From assembly GCA_027596075.1 (NCBI GenBank), contig JADGJC010000029.1, positions 62,001 to 126,000 on the forward strand: a stretch of DNA of 64,000 nt, written 5' to 3'. This document shows, piece after piece, positions 1 through 9,859 of this stretch. The stretch's first letter is position 1. Every line of letters starts with the position of its first letter. The notes below the pieces were generated by a model. The model saw nothing but the letters and a program-made list of their open reading frames with translations, did no database searches and was not told the DNA's origin. Both the position numbers and the translations under genes were made by a program. This stretch comes from Rhizophlyctis rosea (lineage: Eukaryota; Chytridiomycota; Chytridiomycetes; Rhizophlyctidales; Rhizophlyctidaceae).

Positions 1-1973
1 CCAGGGCCAAACGAATACAAGACTGTACACCGAAAGTTATTCTCACGGCGTCATGCGGAGTTGAGCCTTCCCGCACGATCGCGTACAAGTGAGAATGCTC
101 TGCTTATTGAGGGTTGCTCGGAGAGATGCTGATGCGTGTTGCAGACTCTTGCTCAACGAAGCGATTTCCTCATGCAACCACAAACCCACAGTCTGCATTG
201 TCTACCAGCGACCCGAAGAAACAGCTGTATTGGATTACAGTGCCGGAGATCGAGACTGGGCGGAAGAGGTAGCATTTGCGGAAGAAAAGGGAATGTTTGG
301 GGAGTGCGTGGAGGTATCGGCTAGAGATCCGCTCTATCTGCTTTATACCAGTGGCAGCACGGGCGCTCCGAAGGGAATCGTGAGGGAGAATGGTGGACAT
401 GTATGATATTCGCATTCGTGGGCGTAATGCATAATCTGACAAGGAATTTCTAGGCAGTCGCCCTGAAATGGTGCATGCCCAACATATTTGGGGTGAATCC
501 TGGCGATGTCTTCTTTTGCTCAAGTGACATTGGGTAATGCAGAAAGTGCATACTCATCCGAGATCAACTAATGCTCATGCAATCGATCTAGGTGGGTTGT
601 GGGACATAGTTTCATCGTCTATGGACCACTACTACATGGTATCACGACGGTGCTCTATGAGGGAAAGCCGGTTGGGACGCCGGATAGTGGTGCTTTTTGG
701 AGAATTGTGGAGGAATATAAGGTGTGCATATGTTGTCATTCACTTTCCGTCATTGGCTGACCGAAAGTAGGTGAAAGCGCTGTCCACTGCACCCACCGCA
801 ATCCGAGCGATCAAGGTATGACTGGCCTGACAGAAGGCATGCATTTCGTGTGCTAAAGGTTACTATCCAGCGTGACGATCCCGATGGCCAAAACGTCAAA
901 AAGTACGACATATCTACCTTGCGGCATCTGTTCCTCGCAGGCGAGCGATCGGATCCCGACACCGTTACGCACTTTTCTAAAATTTTGAACGTAGCAGTCC
1001 GGTAAAGACAGCGCGATTCTTTGACACCTCTATCCTCGGACTTGCTCATGCATTTCTACTCCAGCGACAACTACTGGCAAACCGAATCTGGCTTTCCAAT
1101 CACCGCCCCATGTGCCTTCACCTCCGATGCCGATGCCACACCGCCGAAAGCAGGATCAGCCGGATTGCCGATACCTGGATACGATGTTCGAGTGTTGGTC
1201 AATGACAATAGTGGTGAGCATGCTTTCGACGAGCATGCGTCGCATGGAACATGGAGAGAAGCATCGCGGAATGTGCTGGGCACACTAGCCCTGAAACTGC
1301 CTTTGCCTCCCGGAAGTTTTATGAACCTCTGGAATAACACGGAGAAGTTTGTGGGCGGATATCTGAGCAAATTTGATGGGTATATGGATTTGACGGACGC
1401 GGGATATATTGATTATGATGGGTAAGTGTTTTGTGCCCGCTACCCATCCTTGATTCACCCGTATATGAAGACTTTCACCGCAGTTACGTGACCGTGATGG
1501 GGCGCACGGACGACATTATCAATACCGCGGGACACCGCTTGAGCACAGGAGCGATGGAAGAAATCGTGTCTGCACATCCGTTCGTCGCGGAATGTGCCGT
1601 CGTTGGAGCAAAGGATGCCATCAAAGGAGAAAAAGCCGTCGGGGTACGTCAATTCCGACGCCATCCCCACTCTACCCATCACTAACCCCACGAACAGTTC
1701 GTCGTCCTGAAACACTCCACACTCACGTCCGGCTCCGGCTCCGTCAGGGAAAGAGTGACATCGGACCTGACGGTGGCGGTGAGGGAACAGATTGGGGCGT
1801 TCGCGTGTTTCAATAAGGTGTATGTGTTGGAGAAGCTGCCCAAGACGCGGAGTGGGAAGGTGCTTAGGATGGTGTTGAGGGCGATTTTGAATGGGGAGAA
1901 GGTTGTGGTTCCGCCTACCATTGATGATGCGACGAGTGTGGAGGCGGTGGAGGATGTGGTCGGGAGTGGTTGA
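1..1973 (+). CDS. ACSS3-like short-chain acyl-CoA (propionyl/acetyl-CoA) synthetase, 5' end outside window
   Basis: Adenylate-forming enzyme that activates a short-chain acid with ATP and CoA; ACSS3-type members act in mitochondria on propionate. The window opens inside an exon. Exons by frame: <1-88, 145-400, 454-533, 592-721, 771-815, 871-1001, 1065-1421, 1484-1643, 1698-1973; all phases agree and the stop is at 1971. Seen directly: the AMP-binding loop [11 protein letters not shown], the following VRENGGH typical of ACSS3, [15 protein letters not shown], the hinge [14 protein letters not shown], and the C-terminal [11 protein letters not shown] whose lysine is the catalytic, acetylation-regulated residue of the family. 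The N-terminal third lies upstream of the window. The substrate (propionate versus acetate) is inferred from family resemblance. No frameshift or missing motif was seen in the visible part. Confidence 0.93.
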
Positions 1974-2180
1974 GGAGGTTTGGGAAAGCATGTTAATGGA
2001 TGTGATGCATCTGGTACAGTTGGAAGTGAGGAGGGTTCACGATGCGCAGAAGCTGGCATATCTTTCCAGGCCAATGGCACGTATCCATAAAAGTTTTCTT
2101 TTTGCAGAATAGACAACTTTATTGAAGTATGAAGCTTTATGGTTTTGAGTATTGTTTTACAAGTTGGATGGTACATATCA

Positions 2181-2250
2181 TTACCACCCCAGACTGGATT
2201 TGAACCAGCATCTACTGCCGAAGCAGCGCTCTACCTTGAGCTACTGGAGC
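2181..2250 (-). other. tRNA-like sequence with shortened anticodon arm
   Basis: Read on the minus strand from 2250, the sequence forms a 7-bp acceptor stem (GCTCCAG with CTGGGGT, two G-U pairs), a 4-bp D stem (GCTC/GAGC) and a 5-bp T arm around TTCAAAT. It carries good RNA polymerase III A-box (TAGCTCAAGG) and B-box (GGTTCAAATCC) matches. Only 18 nt lie between the D and T arms, about 4-5 nt fewer than a normal tRNA, so the anticodon loop would be 5 nt or the variable loop would be missing. The body is about 66 nt. It may be a tRNA pseudogene, the head of a tRNA-derived SINE, or a tRNA-like small RNA. It abuts the direct-repeat block on its 5' side. Confidence 0.5.
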
Positions 2251-2278
2251 AGGGCCAGGCCAAACCCCCCCGTCGCAC

Positions 2279-2551
2279 CGCCCATAAGGCCGCATGCTGC
2301 CGTAGGGAAGAAGAAAAAGAACCACCCGTCGCCCCGCCCATAAGGCCGCAGGCTGCCGAGCTTGAAACACACCCATCGCCCCGCCCATAAGGCCGCAGGC
2401 TGCTGGAGGTGAAAGTAAAGGAGGCCACCCATAGCCACGCCGGGTATGCGAGCTATGGGATCCAGTTCGATTTCCCGTCGCACCGCCCATAAGGCCGCAT
2501 GCTGCCGGTACCGTCTATCGGCATCACCTCGCCCATAAGGCCGCAGGCTGC
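2279..2551. repeat. Five dispersed direct copies of a 22-bp repeat
   Basis: The unit is cgcccataaggccgca, one variable base (t or g), then gctgc. Copies lie at 2279-2300, 2335-2356, 2382-2403, 2484-2505 and 2530-2551. Similarity extends a few bases upstream in most copies (cccgtcgca/c). Start-to-start spacing is irregular (56, 47, 102, 46 bp), so it is neither a simple tandem array nor a CRISPR. The spacers are unrelated. The block lies just 5' (minus strand) of the tRNA-like sequence at 2181-2250. Confidence 0.8.
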
Positions 2552-3778
2552 TGCACGATGCCATGGTAGATTGAACCTAAGGCAATAGTTCATGGACTTG
2601 TTGCACCGTAGTGAAACCCAACCCCGAAGGGAGAGGAGCGCCCTTGTGCGGAGCGAAAACACGACCGAGACACGACCGACCGGTAACCTGCTTGCGAAGG
2701 AACGCGGAGATTGATACTCCGCGTTCCCCAGAGTTAGTAACTTGTGAGTGAATTGGCGAAAGCGTTAGACAAAGCATTACCTTGTGATGAGAAGACGCGT
2801 ATCTGAAGATTGGAGGTTTATTATAGTGAAGGCAAAGACTTGCTTCGCCATGATAAATTGTGAGCGAACACTCACCAGAAGGGATGGCGGTGAGCGTAAA
2901 GATGAAGTTGCTGCCTGATCGATCGGTGCTCAGCTTGTACCGATAGTAAGAGTGTTACCGGCTTTCACGGTTACCCTTGATGGGCAGCGACGGATTCCAC
3001 GCCATGCGCTCGAGCGCATTGTCGGTGCTTCTTATGGACTTTCCGCTTTCATGAGAGTACCGTCGGTATCCCGTAGGATGCAAGAAGGAGATGCTTGAAA
3101 GGTTCCCCTCCGCTAACCCCCCTGAGCGCCCGAGACGAAGGAGCAGACTTGAGGAAACCGATATGACATACAGTGACTGCAAAAAGCAGTTCGGGGGCGG
3201 GCTGCTATACCTGAGCTTCCATCCTCACCTTTTATTCAATATGGAAGCCCCGTAGTTTCAACTGAAAGGGCAATCCGACCACTGGATGTTGGGTCATGGG
3301 GACACCGCAATGCGATCGTTACGAAGCGCAACATGGGGTTCCCTCTCACAACATCGAGCCAGCCGGCACCGTAACAGTTTGGACTGACCCAGCGCGAAGC
3401 TATTAGGTGCCCAGACCAACCCACTCCTGTATACTCATATCAGCTTGATCCCAATCGACCTCTACTAGACGTCTCTCGAAATGAAATAGTAACGAAGAAG
3501 AATCAAGAGAGGTGAGGGGTGGGTGGGTTCTTGAGGTGATGTGTTGTGCTGATTGTCGGGGTCAGGTGTGGTCGATCACAAATGAGTCATGATGACGAAA
3601 TCCAGAATTGTAAAACAAATCAGGATAAAGTGGTCCAGTCCACCAGTGTCCGAAGGTTCCAGACAGCAAGAAAGCATACCCTTCAGACCGCAGTTCTGCA
3701 GTTATTTTGCCTTCGCTGTTTGATGCTTCTTGCAACTCCATCTGCCCACGCACTCCCAGACTCGCAAATCACAAAAAT
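2552..3778. other. Non-coding stretch between repeat block and RPA2
   Basis: No gene is supported here. It holds a 9-bp perfect inverted repeat (aacgcggag / ctccgcgtt, 7-nt loop) at 2701-2725 and a short copy of the dispersed repeat family at 2954-3195. The last 300 bp before 3779 would contain the RPA2 promoter; no clear TATA box was seen. Confidence 0.6.
2954..3195 (-). repeat. Dispersed repeat family, short copy A (internally deleted)
   Basis: Positions 2954-3008 match cores at 10831-10883 and 11825-11872 (ccggctttcacggttacc, then agcgacggatt and cacgccatg). Its other end (about 3160-3195, agtgac-gcaaaaagc-ggggg) resembles 12727-12758, upstream of the long copy C. Copy A therefore keeps both ends of the element but only about 240 bp instead of about 930 bp. 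On the minus strand the 3' end reads MAWNPSLPIKGNRESR then stop; copy B ends MACNPSLLVKGNRESR then stop. Confidence 0.65.
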
Positions 3779-5295
3779 ATGATGGGTAGCAACGGTACGG
3801 AAACTTCATCACTTCGGTTCAGCTTCTGGCAGTGCACACTCAACCAAATTTGTCTGTAGGGTATCAAGGTTATTCCGGAGGCGGCACTGCATACGGGGGT
3901 TTTCAGGGAATCGGCGGCGGCGGTGGTAATCCCGGAAGTACTTACAACAACTACAGCGGAGGCGGCGGACAGAATTATGGCGGTGGAGGAGGTGGGAATC
4001 AAGGAAACGCAGGTGGTTTCATCTCACAGAGCCCATTTGGAGGTGGAAGCCAAGGTGATTCACCTAGTACTGTCAAGGTAAGGGTTTCGTGGGAAGGCAA
4101 ACCCTTCTCGAGTAGTTTTCCAAATTTCGTGGTATATGCTAAACACTACACGAAACTTGCATAACTGATATTGTAACAACAACCGTAGCGCTCTGGAACA
4201 GGTCAACAAAACCTCAGACCCGTCACCGTGAAGCAACTCCTCGATGCAAAGCAATTACTTCCAGACGCTCCTTTCAAGGTGGACGGTCAAGATATCACAC
4301 AGGTTAGTCACTCCAATGCAGCATCCTTTAATTTTCCTTGGCCATTACTGCGGCGTAAGAACCTTGCCAATTTCGGACACGATATGACGCCACTTTTCAG
4401 GTTTCCATTGTGGGCCGCATCCAAAATATTCAGCAACTGGCCACCAACATCACATACATGATCGATGACGGCACCGGCGTGATTGAAGCCAGAAAATGGC
4501 TCGAAGAGAACGACAATTCGGATTACGAAGGGCAAAGGAGAGACCAACAGTTCACGTAAGCTATTGGCGCTGAGGACGCCATCGCCTATACCTGATTGTT
4601 GCGATGAAGATTAATTTTCATGTCCAGGGAAGGCACTTACGTCCGTATCTGCGGTCACTTCCGCTCTTTCAAGGACAAGCGCAACATCATGGCGTTCTCC
4701 GTCCGTCGCATTGAGAGCGTGGACGAAATCACATACCACAACTTGGAATGCATCTTTGTACACATGCACTTGACGAGAGGGCCTTTGGTAAGTTTTCTTA
4801 ACCTCACTTACATCTTCATTCATTCCAGATGGCAACCGAGTGCGCCCAACCGGTGCCAAAACTTTAACGCATTATCGCTGATCATATATTTTCAATCACA
4901 GCCACAACACTCCTCAAACACAGCACAATCAAACACCCAATTCACAAACCAACAGCAAAACAACCCCTACGCGCCACAAGAAGGCGTCACCACGTACGCG
5001 CAAGACGATGGCAATATGAGTCGCGTGCACAGCGAGGTTTTGCGGGTGATTCGTCAACATGGGAATAGCACGGAAGGGATAACCGTGCACGCGGTTGCGG
5101 ACAGGTGTAGGGGTTTCGCTGACATTAATGGTGTGCGGTAAGTTGGTTGAATGATCTTTTGGTAGGTTGCCCAATGTGTGGAAGTCTGAAGAATGCTTTA
5201 TTGTCTCATGTAGGAGCGCCATCAATGACCTTTGCGGTGAGGGACTTTTGTACAGTACGACGGATGAGGATCACTTTAGGGCTACCAGTGATTGA
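3779..5295 (+). CDS. RPA2: Replication protein A 32-kDa subunit (RPA2)
   Basis: Middle subunit of the single-stranded-DNA-binding RPA heterotrimer in nuclear replication, repair and checkpoint signalling. Exons 3779-3794, 3860-4077, 4189-4302, 4401-4555, 4628-4787, 4902-5137, 5214-5295 give 326 aa in frame. Residues about 5-75 are a Gly/Asn/Tyr-rich leader where animal RPA2 has its Ser-rich phosphorylation region. Next comes the OB fold: RPVTVKQLLDA, VDGQDITQVSIVGRI, the ITYMIDDGTG core, and GTYVRICGHFRSF. After a Gln/Asn-rich linker (TNQQQNNPY) the C-terminal winged helix begins near MSRVHSEVLRVIRQ and ends EDHFRATSD. The start was chosen because a 16-nt first exon (MMGSN) splices in phase to the Gly-rich exon. 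The gene is longer than human RPA2 (270 aa) mainly through the leader and linker. Confidence 0.93.
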
Positions 5296-5616
5296 TGAAT
5301 GTGGGGCTCAGAGAAGGAGAGCTGCCAGATTATTTGCTGCAAGTGTGAGAACGAAGCGGGTTGGGGGGAATGAGATTTGTAAATAGGATTTTACTTGCTT
5401 GTGCAACCAGAAAGAGGAATCGCAGTCCCCAAGGCTCGGACGAATCAAGGATGCTCTACCGTCATTGGAGAGATCCCCAGGCGTTCCTATCGGCACTCGT
5501 CAATGTTCCTCGGAATCTAACCAAGTTCTATCTGCCTATCACTACACATTAACTACACACTATTCTATACCCAGCTACCTCGCTAACACCATGCTAGTCT
5601 ACCAAACAATCAAAAC
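5296..5616. other. Convergent 3' intergenic region
   Basis: Lies between the stop codons of RPA2 (plus) and the STPG gene (minus). No coding signal, RNA gene or repeat was recognised; it should hold both 3' ends. Confidence 0.5.
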
Positions 5617-6759
5617 CTATGGATGATACAGCGCCAGATGCGCCATCCGTCTACAAGCGCGTTTATCAGTGAAGAGATCGTTTGCGCCAAGGAGTTTGCG
5701 GAGTTCGACCAGTTGCTCGGCGTTCTTTTTGTCTCTCTATTGCGGGACGAGAGTGAGAGGAAGGTGGTGAAAAGATGTCTTGATGCCCCGAGTGACAGGG
5801 AACTTTAAAATAGCAGCATCTCTTACCATCTTCAATCTATCCGATTTCAAAAGCGCGAAACGGTGGTCGGTCGCCACTTGTCGACCTATGGCGTAGTTCA
5901 CATCGTATGTGCCTTTTTGGTTGAGCGCAAAGGAGAATGTCATGAATGAGTGTTTGGGAAAGGTTGTTAAGAAGAATCGTTCATAATGTCGTTGGAGGTT
6001 GTTTGCAAATGAAATCTGTTCTCTATTACGGCACATACCTGGAGCTGGCATATTAGTCATCGCGCGGAGTTCTTTCTGGGCATGAGAGATGGAGGTGGTC
6101 AGTCAAAACGTTGCCCGGGCGTGGAAAACGAGGACCGATATTAAGAAGATAATGCCTCACCAATCTGATATTGGAGTCGGATGCAGCTTTCGGTCCGAGA
6201 CTGCTTAGAAGTCCTATTCGACTGCAGGGACGAGCCTCCAGTTCATCTAGAAAGCCTTTGGGTTGGTAGGAGTAGTTCGCTGGGGACTGCGGGCGAGGAG
6301 GATCAAACTCGAGCTGTCAGTTTCCATTGTCCCCCATGCGTTCATGCCAAAAACTCGTCCACCTGTAACTGCAGCGCCGGAAACCTAGTAGCAGTCGTGA
6401 CAGCCACACCTAACCGTGACGTGGGTTTCCGCATAATTTCGTGGACTACGTTTGTGGTCTGGAAGTAGAGGAGTATTTGGATGGTCAGAATGCGAGCACA
6501 TGGGTGTTGGGCAAAGTCCATTCATGCTTTCGAAATGCAAGTTCATATGATTTATCAACCGAAATACCTCATCAACATCATAAGCACCGGGCCCAATCTC
6601 GCCTGTCACCAGGGGAAGGACGCGGAATCTTTCTGCGCGGTCTCCATGGAATACTGTATATGGGAAAGGGTGGGCGAGGTTGTTTTAGCAAGTGGGAAAA
6701 GATGGGGTGAGATATACACGTTCTGCTACATCGGGACCCTTGCCTTTTGATGCGTTCAT
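5617..6759 (-). CDS. Sperm-tail PG-rich repeat (STPGR) protein, likely axonemal
   Basis: STPGR proteins bind or line axonemal microtubules, so this is expected in the zoospore flagellum. The gene is invisible as one long frame. Seven small exons (minus: 6720-6759, 6568-6653, 6363-6458, 6161-6313, 6039-6075, 5827-5912, 5617-5736) join in phase to about 205 aa starting MNASKGKGPDV. Two diagnostic motifs are visible: EIGPGAYDVDE and NMPAPGTYDVNYAIG, the second reconstituted across an intron. Between them lie YSYQPKGFLDELEA and RIGLLSSLGPKA. The C-terminus is RRMAHLALYHP. The family is well known in ciliates, animals and zoosporic fungi; assignment to STPG1 or STPG4 is not possible from this. The first donor (GTGTAT) is the least certain boundary. 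SPAG6, 15 kb away, is a second flagellar gene. Confidence 0.75.
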
Positions 6760-7018
6760 GTAAAGATTTTCAGTTTTCGGATGCGTCTGTTCAGCTGGAT
6801 ATGTTAGGCGTTTACTTTCTGGCGAGCAGATCCGTTTACTACTTATGACTTTTTGTTGGAGAAGTTCGTTTGCGCTAAAAGGGTTGATGGTGGGAAAGGG
6901 ATAGTGAACGCGCGGGTTTTCGTGGGGCCTCGGTCAGAACGCCACAGGGTCCATATGACCCCATCGATCATTCTCCCACACACCTGGGAAATAAATAGAC
7001 TAAAGTTGCGTTTTGCAA
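6760..7018. other. Upstream region of the STPG gene
   Basis: No gene is supported. It separates the STPG start from the ankyrin relic and should contain the STPG promoter. Confidence 0.4.
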
Positions 7019-7667
7019 TTATTGTCCGCCAAATGTCAGAACGTCGACGCGACCGTGCCTTGAAGTGAAATCCATTGCGTCGATGGTCCACCGGCATTCG
7101 AGGCCGCTGTCTTTGAACCACCGCGCCAGGCTGACGTGAGTGTTCTTCAAGGTTAACTTCATTGCACTGGCGGACTGCAGGCACGGAAAACCAAGTCCAC
7201 TGTCCACTGCAGCACCTCATCTTGTTTGTTCTCTGCTGTCTCGTTAAGTTATTAATCCATCGGTGAACTGGCTAGGAATAGTTGCTGTCTTTGAACAATT
7301 GCTGGACAGCAAGGTGGCCCATTCCTGTTGGCAGATCGATGGCATCCCTGGTCCACTTCAGCACGGCAAGGTGACCCTTCTTAGATGAGAATCCTTGTCT
7401 GTCTGGGGAACTGGCATGAAAGACAGCTGACCTTTAAAATCTCTGCAGAACCATAACGTGGCTGGCCCTGGCAATGAATTGCAGTGCGTACTTTGTCCAT
7501 CGGCACGGAAGGCCGCTGTCCTTGAACCACTGCAGGACAGTGACGTGACCGTGCCTTGAGGTGATACTCATTGCCTGTCCAGCAAACGGGAACGGTAGCC
7601 CATGCTCTGTGATGCTGCTGTTCGCTATCGCAATTGTCTTCGCAACAATCTCAAGCTGATTACACAT
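7019..7667 (-). pseudogene. Decayed chytrid-type ankyrin repeat gene fragments
   Basis: Minus-strand frames encode repeated ankyrin-like units in at least three blocks (7434-7667, about 7280-7370, 7019-7207) separated by stops and frame changes. Recurrent motifs are SRHGHVTVLQWF, KDSGLPCRWT, KDSGLECRWTIDAMDF and SRHGRVDVL, spaced about 33 residues apart as in ankyrin repeats of the GHVxVLxW type that are expanded in chytrids. No start codon, intact array or splice pattern was found that joins them, so this is called a relic. It could be the remains of a longer F-box/ankyrin gene like that at 28.6-31.1 kb. Confidence 0.65.
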
Positions 7668-7986
7668 TCGACTGTATTGTTGTCATCAAGCGTGACCATG
7701 CCATACATTAGATTGTTGTGTTGTCCAGCCATGTAACCGTTTTAGGATTTCATTGCATTCCAAAAATCTCTGACACCAAATCCAAGTCTTCTGAAAGAAG
7801 AGTATGAAGCTTCCTACAGCGCCATCACCAGATTGCATGCAATGGAATGGCAAAACTTTGACAAGAATTCATCATATGAGGTCATGTAATAGCAAGCATG
7901 CTAGTCACATCAAAAAGCAAGGATGTTCCATCAACTGAGCCCAGCACCAAGCCCATCACTTCCTATATTTTGCCGCAAAACACTAT
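7668..7986. other. Intergenic, no feature seen
   Basis: AT-richer stretch between the ankyrin relic and the DUF2358 stop codon. No coding or RNA signal was recognised. Confidence 0.4.
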
Positions 7987-9048
7987 TCAATGATCTCTAG
8001 GCCTAAGCCTTTCATCACCCCGCCTAACCGGCAACGGCTCGACGCTCATGTTGACCCCAGGCGCCACCGCCTGCGGCGTACCCCTAAACCACTTCACACT
8101 CGCAAAGAAAGGCGGCGCCGGATGGATGCTTTGCAGGGTATGATCCGCAATCCGGCCCTCCCGGTCAAATGTGTAAACAAACACTCCCTCATACACCGAC
8201 CGTGGAGTCGCTAATGGATCTCCGGCATTCGCGAGCAAGAGATGACGTGGGACGCCTTCGAAGATCCAGCGTACTACTAGACGGAGGGGATCTGATGATG
8301 ATGATGTTGTTGCGGATGGGTTGTGATCGATGTCTGGTTCCGATGAGTTGCCGTCTCCTTTTCCGTCATCCCCTGCTGCACCTATCCCGCCCCTCCCCCG
8401 CAATTGAGTAATTTTTATGATATCTACCGTCCCCGCGTCGAAATATACTCTTAACGCCGCCCGTGCCACTGACGCGAATCCCTGATACGTCCGCCGGCCC
8501 CTACACTTGAGATGTAAATGATATGGTTCTGTGAATGTAATGTCGTTGGAGTATATGTCAAAGTCGTGTAATCCGTCGGAGAAGAATTGGGGTAGTTCTT
8601 CCCGGATGGTTCGAATTGCGGTTCCGACGTTGACGTTGTAGTCGGGGTGGTTTTCGGAGTTTGGGGTATGTTGTGGAGAGGAGAAGTTGTTTGAGTGGCG
8701 TGGGTTGTTGTGTTGTGAAGGGAGGAGTGGGAAGGGAAGAAGGCGACTGTTACGGGATAGCCAGCGGGCGAGGTCGAGTAGTGGAAGTGCGGGGTATTGG
8801 GAGTTGCGGCGGCGGGAGCTTTGTGTGAGGTGGGAAGGCTGAAGGTGTTGAGTACGCTCCGGATATGGACTATTGACAGAAGCTGCGGGCACGGGGTTGG
8901 TTTCCTTTCGCGAAACTCCGGAAGGAGCAACAGAAGCTAGGGACCGTGACCAACAAGGCAGACTTTTCCGACGACAGATGCATGTGCGTGAGAACGGCTG
9001 GGTGGGGCGGAAAATAGCTCCAGGCAAATGGTGAGGAACAACAGACAT
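7987..9048 (-). CDS. DUF2358 (NTF2/SnoaL-like fold) protein, predicted mitochondrial
   Basis: Single-exon gene of 353 aa. Residues 1-90 are rich in Arg, Ser and Pro with few acids (RTCICRRKSLPCWSRS), as in a mitochondrial presequence. From about residue 145 a conserved domain begins: TIREELPQFFSDGLHDFDIYS, then ITFTEPYHLHLKCRGRRTY, VARAALRVYF, then a Ser/Asp-rich insertion near residues 225-255. It ends with RLVVRWIFEGVPRHLL, GVFVYTFDREGRIADHTL and the PPF-SVKWFRG tail. This pattern matches DUF2358 proteins, which have an NTF2-like fold and no established activity. The start at 9048 is the first ATG in a long open frame. Function is unknown; localisation is inferred. Confidence 0.75.
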   Translation of the reverse strand: MSVVPHHLPGAIFRPTQPFSRTCICRRKSLPCWSRSLASVAPSGVSRKETNPVPAASVNSPYPERTQHLQPSHLTQSSRRRNSQYPALPLLDLARWLSRNSRLLPFPLLPSQHNNPRHSNNFSSPQHTPNSENHPDYNVNVGTAIRTIREELPQFFSDGLHDFDIYSNDITFTEPYHLHLKCRGRRTYQGFASVARAALRVYFDAGTVDIIKITQLRGRGGIGAAGDDGKGDGNSSEPDIDHNPSATTSSSSDPLRLVVRWIFEGVPRHLLLANAGDPLATPRSVYEGVFVYTFDREGRIADHTLQSIHPAPPFFASVKWFRGTPQAVAPGVNMSVEPLPVRRGDERLRPRDH

Positions 9049-9859
9049 GGTCTACAACCGGCAACGAAGCTGAGAGACAGTCAAAGCAACGATCATCAGA
9101 CTCCAAAGAGCTTTCACTCTTGCGCGTTTGTGAAAGATTGCCGCTGAAGATGGATGGCTGGGAATGAAAGTGAAGTTTTGCGCGTTTGTTAGTTTTCATA
9201 TGAAATCTTGGATGATGCAAATGGATACAGATCCGACTCCGATATTGCGCCACACACGTGTACAACATGTCAAAATCGTGTTTTATTTTTGTCTTCCTCG
9301 CAGGCTACATAGGTACAGTACATGTCTCATCTTTCACTAGTAACTGTACGTTATGGCTTTTTGAATAAAAGCACTCCATCATAGAATACCCCCGGTTGTC
9401 GTTCCATGGTGCTAGTCATGCCCTTTGTGCAGATACTTGGACCGACCCGTCATAATGTGCATTGATGAAGGAAGAATCATCTAACCATTTTTGGTTAAAC
9501 TGTGTTCGTGGATTTTCATGCGCATGAACAACGTGTTCACATTTCATTTGACGACTCATCATGTGTCAGCAACCCCTTCCGAAAATCCGAGAAACACGTT
9601 CCCACAGAGCGACAGGACCGTATCGAAACCTTCGGAGGTGATGTGGCCAGAAATCCTGCCCAAGCCCTACGTGTGATTCGTGACAAATGCGATTAGCCAA
9701 CGGGCTCATATATAAAGCCCCACAACGCAACCCCACACCATCCTCCCAGTCGCCCCCACTGCCTTCCCCGCATCTTCTCACAATCTTGTAATCGCAAGCA
9801 CTCACATCGCAATCACTTTCCCAATTCTCTTCCTACCAAACAACCACACACCCCTCGAA
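9049..9859. other. Divergent promoter region, DUF2358 and CHCHD2
   Basis: About 810 bp between two outward-facing genes. A 6-bp inverted repeat (taacca tttt tggtta) lies at 9482-9497, and the CHCHD2 core promoter is at the right end (9694-9716). Nothing else was recognised. Confidence 0.5.
9694..9716 (+). promoter_or_regulatory. Core promoter of the CHCHD2-like gene (CCAA and TATA elements)
   Basis: TATATAAA at 9709-9716, preceded by an inverted-CCAAT-like agccaacgg about 10 bp upstream, and 144 bp before the ATG at 9860. Confidence 0.5.

Noticed and set aside
2279..2551. CRISPR-like reading of the 22-bp repeats
   Set aside because: Irregular spacing, variable repeat base, eukaryotic context, no cas genes.
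4829..4852. Possible 24-nt microexon in RPA2
   Set aside because: Would need flanking introns of about 41 and 49 nt; a single 114-nt intron keeps the frame more simply.
6946..6961. gggtccatatgacc shared with 33297-33310
   Set aside because: Too short, partly palindromic, and flanks do not align convincingly.
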